From positions 370,138 through 434,137 of the forward strand of contig NZ_FNEG01000006.1 in assembly GCF_900100075.1 (NCBI RefSeq): a stretch of 64,000 nucleotides of DNA, written 5' to 3'. Below the pieces are notes generated by a model, which saw only the letters and a list, made by a program, of their open reading frames with translations, did not search any database and was not told the DNA's origin. Of this stretch, positions 44,089 through 52,479 are shown piece by piece (positions within the stretch are counted from its first letter, which is position 1; the number at the start of each line of letters is the position of its first letter). The position numbers were made by a program, and so were the translations under genes. The stretch comes from Chryseobacterium jejuense. Lineage in GTDB: Bacteria > Bacteroidota > Bacteroidia > Flavobacteriales > Weeksellaceae.

Positions 44089-44135
44089 CTATGTTTCTAT
44101 GTGGTTTAAAAATTTCGAACCACATAGAAACATAG
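44089..44135. repeat. Perfect 18-bp hairpin
   Basis: CTATGTTTCTATGTGGTT (44089-44106) and AACCACATAGAAACATAG (44118-44135) with an 11-base loop, 20 bases after the ATL gene. No T-run follows, so it does not look like a classical terminator; it could protect the mRNA 3' end or be a mobile palindrome. Confidence 0.75.
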
Positions 44136-44170
44136 AGCATAGCACTCAACATTTTAGTATCAATAAAAGA

Positions 44171-44374
44171 AATTCGTGCATTTGTGGCAAAAAAATAAGT
44201 GTTTTTATAAACGCAAAGTTTTATTTTGATACTAGATAATTTAGAGGGAGCAAAGGTGGAATCAATTTCATTGATTCTTACGAAGCATACGCATAACCCT
44301 AAAGCTTCATCAGTGACGAAGTCAAACTCTTAGCCTTCTAAAATAAAGCATTCGAATTGCTAGTTCTTTGCGTC
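44171..44374 (+). repeat. Repeat family II, first tandem copy
   Basis: A non-coding repeat with an AATTCGTGCATTTGTGGC end, a GGGAGCAAAG segment, a GAATCAAT-TTC-ATTGATTC palindrome (44259-44277), ACGAAGCATACGCATAACC, AAGCTTCATC-GTGACGAAGTC, and a CTTTGCGTC end. It matches the unit at 44415. Confidence 0.72.
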
Positions 44375-44414
44375 AAAAAATATTCACTAAACTATCAAAT
44401 TACAGGACAATAAA

Positions 44415-44623
44415 AATTCGTGTATTCATGACAAGAATATTGAGCCCTTTTGCAGACGCAAAGTTTCTATCTTCACGGCGTAATATTTTAAGGGAGCAAA
44501 GAAAGGAATCAATTTCATTGATTCTTACGAAGCGTACGCATAACCATAAAGCTTCATCTGTGACGAAGTCAGCATTCTTAGCCTCCTAAAGAATATAAGG
44601 CTTTTATCATAAAACTTTGCGTT
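44415..44623 (+). repeat. Repeat family II, second tandem copy
   Basis: The same order of elements as the copy at 44171: AATTCGTGTATTCATG, GGGAGCAAAG (44492), GAATCAAT-TTC-ATTGATTC, ACGAAGCGTACGCATAACC, GTGACGAAGTC and an ACTTTGCGTT end. From here to the XRE gene (44624-44834) only ATCTCCCACAGATTTCGCAG-like words and a terminator hairpin are seen. Confidence 0.72.
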
Positions 44624-44769
44624 AAAATAATCTCCCACAGATTTCGCAGGTTACACAGATTTAATCGCTGCGAGAATTATATTTGTGACATTTGTGAAAT
44701 GATTAGTGTTTTTCGTGTTTAAAAAAAGAGTCCTTAAGAAATTTTATATCAAAAAACTTTCAATATTAA

Positions 44770-44812
44770 ATAAAAAATATCACTCATACTATTAATGTGA
44801 GTGATACAAATA
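44770..44812 (-). terminator. Terminator of the 143-aa XRE gene
   Basis: TATCACTCA (44778-44786) / TGAGTGATA (44798-44806); on the minus strand T-rich sequence follows the stem. Confidence 0.75.
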
Positions 44813-44834
44813 TTTTTACAGTAAAACCGTATTA

Positions 44835-45248
44835 TTATTTCTTTGCTCTTGTTGAAGGACTTTGAGAACCTTTTAATTCTTCTTTCAGCCTTTCGTTTTC
44901 TTCTTTTAATAATGCAATATATCCTTGTAGGTTCTCAATAACAGCACCTGGAATATTATCATAATTATTCTGATTAGTGATTGCTCCTGCAGAAATAGAT
45001 TTATCATTAAATACAGGGTGGTCATAATTAACAACTACTGCAGCTGTTTCGTCTTCATAAATATCTTCAACCGGTACTTCAAAGAAGCGTGCAAGTTTAT
45101 CCCATTCATCCTGAATGATTCTTACATCACCGCTTTCTTTTCTGCTATAATTAGATACATCCGTAGCAATGTAATCAGCTACCTGTTGCTGAGTATATCC
45201 TTTTTGCTTTCTAATAAGACGTAATTTTTCTTTTTGCATGACCGACAT
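44835..45248 (-). CDS. XRE-family HTH regulator with coiled-coil tail
   Basis: A 137-residue regulator from the ATG at 45248; the longer frame starts with TTG. A Cro/CI helix-turn-helix covers about residues 8-60 (LRLIRKQKGYTQQQVADYIATDVSNYSRKESGDVRI). A linker (YEDETAAVVVNYDHPVFNDKS) precedes a C-terminal coiled coil (ENLQGYIALLKEENERLKEELKG), probably for dimerisation. Palindromes just upstream (CATTTT-ATACA-AAAATG at 45246-45262, TGTATACA at 45277-45284) could be autoregulatory operators. It lies inside the repeat-rich region. Confidence 0.88.
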   Translation of the reverse strand: MSVMQKEKLRLIRKQKGYTQQQVADYIATDVSNYSRKESGDVRIIQDEWDKLARFFEVPVEDIYEDETAAVVVNYDHPVFNDKSISAGAITNQNNYDNIPGAVIENLQGYIALLKEENERLKEELKGSQSPSTRAKK

Positions 45249-45284
45249 TTTATACAAAAATGGCAAAAAAGCACAATGTATACA
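45246..45284 (-). promoter_or_regulatory. Palindromes over the XRE gene start
   Basis: CATTTT (45246-45251) and AAAATG (45257-45262) flank ATACA, and TGTATACA lies at 45277-45284. They cover the start codon and the likely promoter, a typical position for self-repression. Confidence 0.35.
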
Positions 45285-45360
45285 ATAGAAAACTGAAAAA
45301 ATACTAATGAAGCTTCACTATTGAGAGAATATAAACCCCAAATCGAAGATTCGACGAAGT

Positions 45361-45540
45361 CAAAAGTCACAAAAGCTTTATGATTAAACAATTTAGTTCA
45401 CTTAAGTAAGTTCAAAATGATACTCTATAAAAGTTCACATCAGAAGAAAATCGAAGATTTTCAAAAACTTAAGTGCTCTTCTCAACAGAATACTATTTAC
45501 TTCATAAGACTTAAGTGTCTAAATTCTTTTGTGACTTTTG
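45361..45540. repeat. Nested palindromic element III
   Basis: Ends are a perfect 15-bp inverted repeat, CAAAAGTCACAAAAG (45361-45375) and CTTTTGTGACTTTTG (45526-45540). Inside are GAAAATC-GAA-GATTTTC, two ACTTAAGTG/CACTTAAGT words and AGTTCACTTAAGTAAGTTC. It is about 180 bases, non-coding, and distinct in sequence from family I. Confidence 0.7.
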
Positions 45541-45585
45541 TGGTTTTAAAAAATAGATAATAAGGTATTCTGTAATAACTTTAAT

Positions 45586-45847
45586 GTTGGATGAACGCTA
45601 AGACGCAAAGGAGTTTTATCAATATTATGTATATTTTAAGGCGCAAGAAGATCAAAGATCTTCAGCAATCAGTACACTTATTTTTTGCCACGAATGCACG
45701 AATAAATTATATGTTTATTTATGCATAAAAAATAAATTCGTGCATTCGTGGCAATATTCAGCGATATACAATTTTATCGCAGATAAAATCCTTGCGCCTT
45801 AAAGCATCGTACATGTAAAAGAATTTGTGCCTTTGCGTTTCCAACCT
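45586..45847 (-). repeat. Nested palindromic repeat family I, copy C (inverted)
   Basis: The same elements as copy A in opposite orientation: GTTGG...CGCAAAGG at the left, then AAGGCGCAAGAAGATC and GAAGATC-palindrome, the GCCACGAATGCACGAATAAA core, ATTTTATC-GCA-GATAAAAT, and TTTGCGTTTCCAACC at the right. It sits just beyond the htpG terminator. Confidence 0.88.
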
Positions 45848-45852
45848 TTAAA

Positions 45853-45886
45853 ACAAAAAAAAGACTGCTTCATTTGAAACAGTCTT
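45853..45886 (-). terminator. htpG terminator
   Basis: On the minus strand AAGACTGTTTC / GAAGCAGTCTT (one wobble) followed by T-rich sequence, immediately after the htpG stop. Confidence 0.82.
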
Positions 45887-45893
45887 CTGTAAT

Positions 45894-47786
45894 TTATTTT
45901 TCAAGTTGTTTATAACTTCTCTGTATAAAATCTGTAAGGTCTTTTCCTTTCAGTAAATTCTGAGATAGCTTAGCAAGGTCCAAAGCATATTTAATTAAGC
46001 TTTCTTTCTCTTCAGTATTCTCGGTTTTTAAGATCTGATTAGAAAGTTCACTGTTGGAGTTTACTACCAGATTGTACATTTCCGGGAAGCCACCCATTCC
46101 GAACATACCGCCACCGCCGGTTGCCTGCATTTCCTTCATTCTCCTCATAAATTCAGGTTGGGTAATCGTGAATGGAGCATCAGTGCTGTCAAGATCTTCA
46201 AGCTGAACAGTGAATTTAGTATCCTGGATTGCTTCTTCAACATTCTTTTTCAAAGATTCCTTTTCAGTGTCATTCAATTTTGAAATAACAGGTTCATCTT
46301 TCTTGATAAGATTGTTGATGTGATCTGCATCTACTCTTACAAATGAAATGTTTTCTTTTGTAGTTTCCAGCTTCTGAATAACGTGTGAAATAATTGGAGA
46401 ATCTAATAACAGTACTTCATATCCTTTATCTCTAGCAGACTGAATATAGCTGTGCTGTTCATCAGCATTGGTTGCATAAAGAACTACCAGTTTATTATCC
46501 TTATCGGTTTGGGTAGGTGTAATTTTATCAACCAATTCATTCCAAAGGAAGTATTTTCCATCTGTTGTAGGATATAATGTAAATTTATCCGCTTTCTCAG
46601 CAAACTTTTCTTCAGTGATAACTCCGTATTCAATAACTATTTTAATGTCATTCCATTTTTGTTCGTAGTCTTCACGGTTTTCATTGATGAGAGAAGCCAT
46701 TTTATCAGCTACTTTTTTCGTGATGTAAGAAGAAATTTTCTTTACAGCACCGTCTGCCTGAAGATAAGAACGGGACACGTTCAACGGAATATCCGGAGAA
46801 TCAATTACTCCTCTCAGAAGCATTAAGAAATCTGGAACAATACCTTTTACTTCATCCGTTACAAATACTTGATTTTGGTATAGCTGAATTTTATCCTTAT
46901 CAATATTTAAGTTGTTGCTTAATTTTGGGAAGAATAAAACCCCTGTAAGGTTGAAAGGATAATCAACATTTAAGTGAATATGGAATAAAGGTTCTTCAAA
47001 CTGCATTGGATACAGTTCGTGATAGAACTTCATATAATCTTCATTGGTCAGATCACTTGGAGCGATTGTCCATGCTGGAGTAGGGTTGTTGATGATATTA
47101 TCAACTTCCTCTGTTTCAGCAACAGTACCTTCTGGAGCGTCTTCCGGCAAAGGAAGTGTATGTGTTTTTGTTCCGAATTTAATTGGAACAGGCATGAATT
47201 TATTATATTTTAATAACAATTCACTGATTTTTGCTTCTTCTAAAAACTCTACAGAGTCTTCTGCGATATGAAGAATGATTTCTGTTCCTCTATCTGTTTT
47301 ATCAGTGGTTTCTTCTAAAGTAAATTCAGGGCTTCCATCACAGATCCATCTTACAGCAGGTGCATCTTTGTAAGATTTGGTAAGGATTTCTACTTTTTCA
47401 GCCACCATAAAGGCAGAGTAGAACCCAAGTCCGAAGTGGCCGATAATTCCTGAATCCTTTGCAGAATCTTTATATTTCTCCAAAAATTCTTCAGCTCCTG
47501 AGAAAGCAACCTGATTGATGTATTTTTCAACCTCTTCACCAGTCATACCAATACCTTGGTCTATGATGCGTAAAGTTTTTTGTTCTTTATCAATTTTAAC
47601 CTCAAGTTTAGGATTTCCATATTCTACTTTTGCTTCACCAATACTTGTCAGGTGTTTTAGCTTCAAAGTAGCATCCGTAGCATTAGAAATCAGCTCTCTT
47701 AAGAATATTTCGTGGTCACTGTAAAGAAATTTTTTAATAAGTGGGAAAATGTTCTCCACCGATACATTAATATTTCCTTTCGTCAT
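45894..47786 (-). CDS. htpG: Molecular chaperone HtpG (Hsp90)
   Basis: A 630-residue ATP-dependent cytosolic chaperone. The N-terminal GHKL ATPase has ELISNATDATLKLKHL, IIDQGIGMTGEEVEKYI and GIIGHFGLGFYSAFMVA; the middle domain has LFFPKLSNNLNIDKDKIQLYQNQVFV and the conserved arginine in GVIDSPDIPLNVSRSYLQ. The C-terminal dimerisation domain is present but short, as in Bacteroidetes HtpG. It has its own terminator. Confidence 0.97.
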   Translation of the reverse strand: MTKGNINVSVENIFPLIKKFLYSDHEIFLRELISNATDATLKLKHLTSIGEAKVEYGNPKLEVKIDKEQKTLRIIDQGIGMTGEEVEKYINQVAFSGAEEFLEKYKDSAKDSGIIGHFGLGFYSAFMVAEKVEILTKSYKDAPAVRWICDGSPEFTLEETTDKTDRGTEIILHIAEDSVEFLEEAKISELLLKYNKFMPVPIKFGTKTHTLPLPEDAPEGTVAETEEVDNIINNPTPAWTIAPSDLTNEDYMKFYHELYPMQFEEPLFHIHLNVDYPFNLTGVLFFPKLSNNLNIDKDKIQLYQNQVFVTDEVKGIVPDFLMLLRGVIDSPDIPLNVSRSYLQADGAVKKISSYITKKVADKMASLINENREDYEQKWNDIKIVIEYGVITEEKFAEKADKFTLYPTTDGKYFLWNELVDKITPTQTDKDNKLVVLYATNADEQHSYIQSARDKGYEVLLLDSPIISHVIQKLETTKENISFVRVDADHINNLIKKDEPVISKLNDTEKESLKKNVEEAIQDTKFTVQLEDLDSTDAPFTITQPEFMRRMKEMQATGGGGMFGMGGFPEMYNLVVNSNSELSNQILKTENTEEKESLIKYALDLAKLSQNLLKGKDLTDFIQRSYKQLEK

Positions 47787-47941
47787 AATATTTTAGATTT
47801 TTTAATTTTCAAATATTTCTCAAAAAAAATACCATCGTGCAGAAAGTGACAGAATGACATTTTTTCGAATGATAGAAACCTAGAATCATGTGGATTTGTC
47901 AAAGAAATATCCTATTTTTAATCCTTTAAAAATTTTTAAAA

Positions 47942-50821
47942 ATGAAGATGAAATGTACAGTTTTTCTTCTGCTCATGATGGCCTGTTGCCTGTATGGACA
48001 GAAGAAGCCTTTAGACCATTCTGTTTATGACAATTGGCAAAATATAGGCATGAGAAAAATCTCAAATGACGGAAAATGGATCGCCTATTCTGTAGATCCT
48101 CAGGAAGGTAATTCTAACCTTTTTTTATATTCCGTTAAAAATAAAATTTCAAAGACATTTGCAAGAGGAACAAAAGTAGATTTTACAAATGATTCCAGGT
48201 TTGCTGTTTTTCAAATCCGTCCGCAGTATAAAGATATAAAAGCGGTAAAAGATAAAAAGCTTAAAAAAAATAAGCTTACAAAAGACAGTTTGGCAATCGT
48301 TGATGTTTTAAATGGTCAAACGGAGAAAATTCCTAATGTAAAAACATTTAAAATTCCAGAAAAATCAGGTTCCTATGTTGCCTATCTTCTGGAAGATATA
48401 AAAGATAAATCTGCAGATAAAGAAGACGGTGATGAAAATAAAGAGGAAGATAAAAATGCAAAGCCTCTACAATTAGTTGTACGAAATCTTCTGGATGGGA
48501 AAAGTACAACGTACGATAACGTAATCCGTTACGAGTTCAGTAAAAATGGGAAACAACTTGCTTTTGTAACCAAGAAACCGGACGAAAAAAAGGAAAAGAA
48601 AGAAGGAAAAGACTCAGAAGATGAAAAATCTTCGGATAAAAAAGATACCGACAAATCTAAACCAAAGAAATATGCTCTTGAAACGGTACAGGTAGTAGAC
48701 TTACAGAAAGGAACGATTGCTAAAATTTCCGAAATGGAAGGTGATTTTTCACAATTGTCTTTTGATGAAGATGGAAATCAACTGGCCTATGTGGGAACTT
48801 CTTCTGCACAGAATGATCTGGTAAAGCTGTACAATTTGTATTACTTTAATGTTAAAGGAAATAAACAGGAAGTAATTACCAATCAAAATGCCCAAATGAA
48901 AAAAGATTGGGTAGTTTCTGAAAACCGTTTACCTCTATTCAGCAAGAACGGAAAGCAGTTGTATTTTGGTGTGGGTCCAAAGCCAATTGCAAAAGATACC
49001 GCAATGATTGCGAACGACCATGCTGTAGTAGATATCTGGAACTACAGAGATGATTATTTGCAAACAGTACAGTTAAAAGAGTTGAAAAATGATCTGAAAA
49101 AATCTTATGCTGCAGTAATGCAAACGGAGAAACCGGATTTCTTCAGAAATATTGATGGTGAAGATTTAGATACTTTAAGAATAATAAACCAGGGAAATGC
49201 TGAATTTGCATTAGGGGTTACCAGTTTGAACAACCGTATTTCTTCACAATGGGAAGGTTCTACAAAGAAGACTTATTTCGCGATTGATAATAAAACTGGA
49301 GAGAGAACAGAGATCATTAAAAACCTAGATGGTTCAGTAGCTGTATCTCCATTGGGAAAATTTGTAGTGATTTTTGATAGTGAAAAAGGACAATGGTTTA
49401 GCTATAACGTGAAAACAAAACAAACCCTGCCACTTACGAACGGATTGCCGGTTTCTTTTGTAGATGAGGAGTTTGATATGCCAGATTTTCCAAATCCTTA
49501 CGGACTAGCCTCATGGACGGATAATGATGAGTCTGTTATTATCAGAGACCGTTATGATCTTTGGGAGTTCTTTCTGAACGGTTCAAAAAAACCAAGAAAT
49601 ATAACGAATGGATATGGCCGTAAAAATAAAATAACATTCGACACCTACGAATTAGATAAAGATATTAAAAGTTTAAACCGAAAGTCTTCTATCTACTTAT
49701 CAGCATTTGATAATGCATCCAAGGCCAATGGAATTTTTAAAACATCTATTCAGTCGAATACTGACCCTGTAAAAATTCAAATGGAAGATGTATGGGGATA
49801 TCGCAGCCTTCAAAAAGCAAAAAATACTGAAGAATATATCGTAGTAAAAGAATCTTACACAGATTCACCGAATATTTTCACCACATCAGATTTTTCAAAA
49901 CAGGAAAAGCTTAGCAATACTAATCCACAGCAAACCCTTTATAATTGGGGAACAGACGAATTGGTACATTGGGCAACACCAAAAGGAAATACCTCTACAG
50001 GAGTTTTATTCAAACCGGAAGATTTCGATCCAAATAAAAAATATCCTATGATTGTATACTTCTATGAAAAACTTTCAGATAATCTGAACCGTTATGTTGC
50101 ACCGTCTCCAACACCTTCAAGATTAAATATTTCTTATTTTGTAAGCAACGGATATCTGGTTTTCACTCCTGATATTTCTTATGTAGATGGTTTCCCAGGA
50201 GAATCTGCAATGGAGTATATTAATTCCGGAGTTGAAAAGTTAAAGCAGAATTCTTGGGTTGATGGTACTAAAATCGGAATTCAGGGACAAAGCTGGGGCG
50301 GTTATCAGGTAGCGTACCTTATTGCTCACACAGATATGTATGCAGCAGCATGGAGTGGTGCTCCTGTTGTGAACATGACCTCTGCCTATGGTGGAATCCG
50401 ATGGGGTTCCGGAATGAACAGACAGTTCCAGTATGAAAAATCACAGAGTAGATTAGGAAAGAATTTATGGGAAGCACCAGATCTTTATATTAAAAATTCA
50501 CCGCTTTTTGCGATTGATAAAGTAAAAACTCCGGTTGCTATTATGAGTAACGATCAGGATGGAGCGGTGCCATGGTATCAGGGAATCGAAATGTTTACCG
50601 CATTACGCCGTCTCGGAAAACCAGCGTGGCTTCTGAATTATAATGGTGACGATCATAATCTTATCAAACGCCAGAACAGAAAAGATATTCAAATTCGTGA
50701 ACAGCAGTTTTTTGATCATTATCTTAAAGGATCTAAAGCTCCAGTCTGGATGACAAAAGGGATTCCAGCCACTCAAAAAGGAAAAAATTGGGGATTTGAG
50801 TTGACAGATGATAAACCTTAA
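47942..50821 (+). CDS. S9-family prolyl oligopeptidase-type peptidase
   Basis: A 959-residue exported serine peptidase: signal peptide (MKMKCTVFLLLMMACCLYGQ), an N-terminal beta-propeller (about 25-640) with a very charged Lys/Asp/Glu insert around 150-245 (EDGDENKEEDKNA, KKEKKEGKDSEDEKSSDKKD), then an alpha/beta-hydrolase domain. The triad is Ser784 in GQSWGGY, Asp in SNDQDGAVPW (871 or 873) and His905 in GDDHNLIKR. It is related to dipeptidyl/acyl-aminoacyl peptidases and probably degrades peptides in the periplasm. The long charged insert is unusual. Confidence 0.93.
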   Translation: MKMKCTVFLLLMMACCLYGQKKPLDHSVYDNWQNIGMRKISNDGKWIAYSVDPQEGNSNLFLYSVKNKISKTFARGTKVDFTNDSRFAVFQIRPQYKDIKAVKDKKLKKNKLTKDSLAIVDVLNGQTEKIPNVKTFKIPEKSGSYVAYLLEDIKDKSADKEDGDENKEEDKNAKPLQLVVRNLLDGKSTTYDNVIRYEFSKNGKQLAFVTKKPDEKKEKKEGKDSEDEKSSDKKDTDKSKPKKYALETVQVVDLQKGTIAKISEMEGDFSQLSFDEDGNQLAYVGTSSAQNDLVKLYNLYYFNVKGNKQEVITNQNAQMKKDWVVSENRLPLFSKNGKQLYFGVGPKPIAKDTAMIANDHAVVDIWNYRDDYLQTVQLKELKNDLKKSYAAVMQTEKPDFFRNIDGEDLDTLRIINQGNAEFALGVTSLNNRISSQWEGSTKKTYFAIDNKTGERTEIIKNLDGSVAVSPLGKFVVIFDSEKGQWFSYNVKTKQTLPLTNGLPVSFVDEEFDMPDFPNPYGLASWTDNDESVIIRDRYDLWEFFLNGSKKPRNITNGYGRKNKITFDTYELDKDIKSLNRKSSIYLSAFDNASKANGIFKTSIQSNTDPVKIQMEDVWGYRSLQKAKNTEEYIVVKESYTDSPNIFTTSDFSKQEKLSNTNPQQTLYNWGTDELVHWATPKGNTSTGVLFKPEDFDPNKKYPMIVYFYEKLSDNLNRYVAPSPTPSRLNISYFVSNGYLVFTPDISYVDGFPGESAMEYINSGVEKLKQNSWVDGTKIGIQGQSWGGYQVAYLIAHTDMYAAAWSGAPVVNMTSAYGGIRWGSGMNRQFQYEKSQSRLGKNLWEAPDLYIKNSPLFAIDKVKTPVAIMSNDQDGAVPWYQGIEMFTALRRLGKPAWLLNYNGDDHNLIKRQNRKDIQIREQQFFDHYLKGSKAPVWMTKGIPATQKGKNWGFELTDDKP

Positions 50822-50828
50822 ATTATAG

Positions 50829-50855
50829 AAAACTCGGCGGAGCCTTTGGCTCCAC
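50829..50855 (+). terminator. Terminator after the S9 peptidase
   Basis: AACTCGGCGGAGCC / GGCTCCACCGAGTT with a TTT loop and one internal C/A mismatch, then T-rich. Confidence 0.9.
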
Positions 50856-50979
50856 CGAGTTTTTGTTTTAAAATATATCTCAGGAAATATCTCAAAAGAT
50901 AAACTGACACAATGGCATTTTTTTTATGATGGGCTTATTGCGGGCTTTTATTATATTTACCGCCAATTTTAACAACAAT

Positions 50980-52428
50980 ATGGGAATCTTTGATTTTTTT
51001 AAGAAGAAAGACAACAGACAGGAAAATGTCAGTGCTCCGGTTCAGCAACAAGAAATGCCAGAGGAGAAAGTAGTAGAGCAGATCGTAGAAGAAGAAGTGG
51101 TAGATATAGTACCGGAAACTCCAATACAGTCAGAACCTGTAGAAGAGAAAAAGGCGAATGAATTATATGAAAAGATCAAGATTTATAGTGATTATGTAGT
51201 GTATACTATTGCACTTCAATTGAGAGGAGATTTTGCTCCTATTTCAGCATTTGAAAACTTGAACGGAGAGGTTGAAGGGTTTGCTTATATGATTACAGAT
51301 CCTACTTATGGGCTTTCACCGCAAGTAGTACTTGCTAATATGAAAGAAAAGTTTGAAAATGAGCTGAAAGAGGGAAAGATCAAGTCATATGCTGTACTTT
51401 ACCATTCTCAGTTCAATAACGACGGTAATCATGCATTAGCAGTAAATCCGGAAGATCTTAAAGCCATTACACTTTCTTATCATTTTAATGATTCTGAAGA
51501 AGGTAATATTGCCCTGCCTTATGCTTTCGAAAATGAAAATGTAACGTTTAAAGGTTTCGCTGAGTTCTCTCATGAAGAAAACAACGAGATTATGAATAAT
51601 CAGCTGGTTGACGGAAAGGATTATTTCACGAACAGAGAAGAGATCAAGAGCCCGGAAAGTACCAATGAAGCTGGGATCGTTATGAAAAAATCAAATGTTC
51701 ACTCTCTTGCCAATATGTGGGGTGGGATTTTTGGTTTTCAGAACTTCCAGAATCAGGAAAAATTTTCTCAATATTTGATGGAGACTATGGCTTTATATAG
51801 AGTAGCTGAAATTGCTGCGGATGAAAAAGCTAAGTTTACAGAATTTAAATATGTAACATTCAAAACAATTATTTCTGACGATTTTAATACGATTTATCCG
51901 GAAGTGAAAACTGATTTCTCTCTAGATTTTGAAACAAAAGAAATCCGTGAATGGGAAAATATTGAGAACAACGAAGCTATTGTAGGAGGTCTTGGAAGAG
52001 ATACTTTCGGACTTTGGTTCTTCCCTACAGATTATCTAGAAAACAAAACTCAATATCAGACGCAGAATAAGCTCAATATTAATATTAGTGGAATTATTTT
52101 CGTGTTAGATCTTCATAAAAGCTTCGATTTACCGGATGGTACCAAGACTGATGAAGAGTTTACAGCATACAAGCCAAGCCAGGATCTTCCTGATTATGGT
52201 TGTATTGATTTTATTGGTAAGGTACTTGACATTAAGGAAGCTGAATTACTGCCAGACGGAAGTGTGAAAGGATTTATCCTGAAACTAAGACTGATTACCA
52301 ATTCAGAAGTAGAAAACTTCTTGACAGTAGATGCTTTCGTGAGCAAAGATAATATGAGATTTGCTGCCCTTTCAGTAGGAATGCAGGTTGCAGGAGCAAT
52401 GCAGCTACAAGGGAAAATCGCAGGATAA
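50980..52428 (+). CDS. Unrecognised 482-aa protein
   Basis: No family is recognised. The ATG at 50980 (MGIFDFFKKKDNRQENVSAP) is preferred to an upstream in-frame ATG because the added residues would be hydrophobic and unlike the rest. An acidic Pro/Glu/Val-rich linker (about 20-60, EEKVVEQIVEEEVVDIVPETP) is followed by alpha/beta sequence without signal peptide or membrane helices (ANMKEKFENELKEGKIKSYAV, GLGRDTFGLWFFPTDYLE, LSVGMQVAGAMQLQGKIAG). The MGIFDFFKKK opening is common to bacterial cytoplasmic proteins with DUF domains. It is cytoplasmic and not clearly linked to recA, from which it is separated by a terminator. Confidence 0.8.
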   Translation: MGIFDFFKKKDNRQENVSAPVQQQEMPEEKVVEQIVEEEVVDIVPETPIQSEPVEEKKANELYEKIKIYSDYVVYTIALQLRGDFAPISAFENLNGEVEGFAYMITDPTYGLSPQVVLANMKEKFENELKEGKIKSYAVLYHSQFNNDGNHALAVNPEDLKAITLSYHFNDSEEGNIALPYAFENENVTFKGFAEFSHEENNEIMNNQLVDGKDYFTNREEIKSPESTNEAGIVMKKSNVHSLANMWGGIFGFQNFQNQEKFSQYLMETMALYRVAEIAADEKAKFTEFKYVTFKTIISDDFNTIYPEVKTDFSLDFETKEIREWENIENNEAIVGGLGRDTFGLWFFPTDYLENKTQYQTQNKLNINISGIIFVLDLHKSFDLPDGTKTDEEFTAYKPSQDLPDYGCIDFIGKVLDIKEAELLPDGSVKGFILKLRLITNSEVENFLTVDAFVSKDNMRFAALSVGMQVAGAMQLQGKIAG

Positions 52429-52444
52429 TAAAATCTCTGTATAT

Positions 52445-52478
52445 AAAAAAAGCGGTCTGAATTTCAGACCGCTTTTTA
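52445..52478. terminator. Bidirectional terminator between the 482-aa gene and recA
   Basis: A7-GCGGTCTGA / TCAGACCGC-T5 with an AATT loop, shared by converging genes. Confidence 0.92.
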
Positions 52479-52479
52479 T

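Noticed and set aside
44368..44589. 73-codon frame between the ATL and XRE genes
   Set aside because: It lies inside the tandem repeat family II and reads repeat sequence.
41688..45847. Repeats as a CRISPR array
   Set aside because: The repeats are ~260 bases, differ in orientation, and have no short regular spacers or cas genes.
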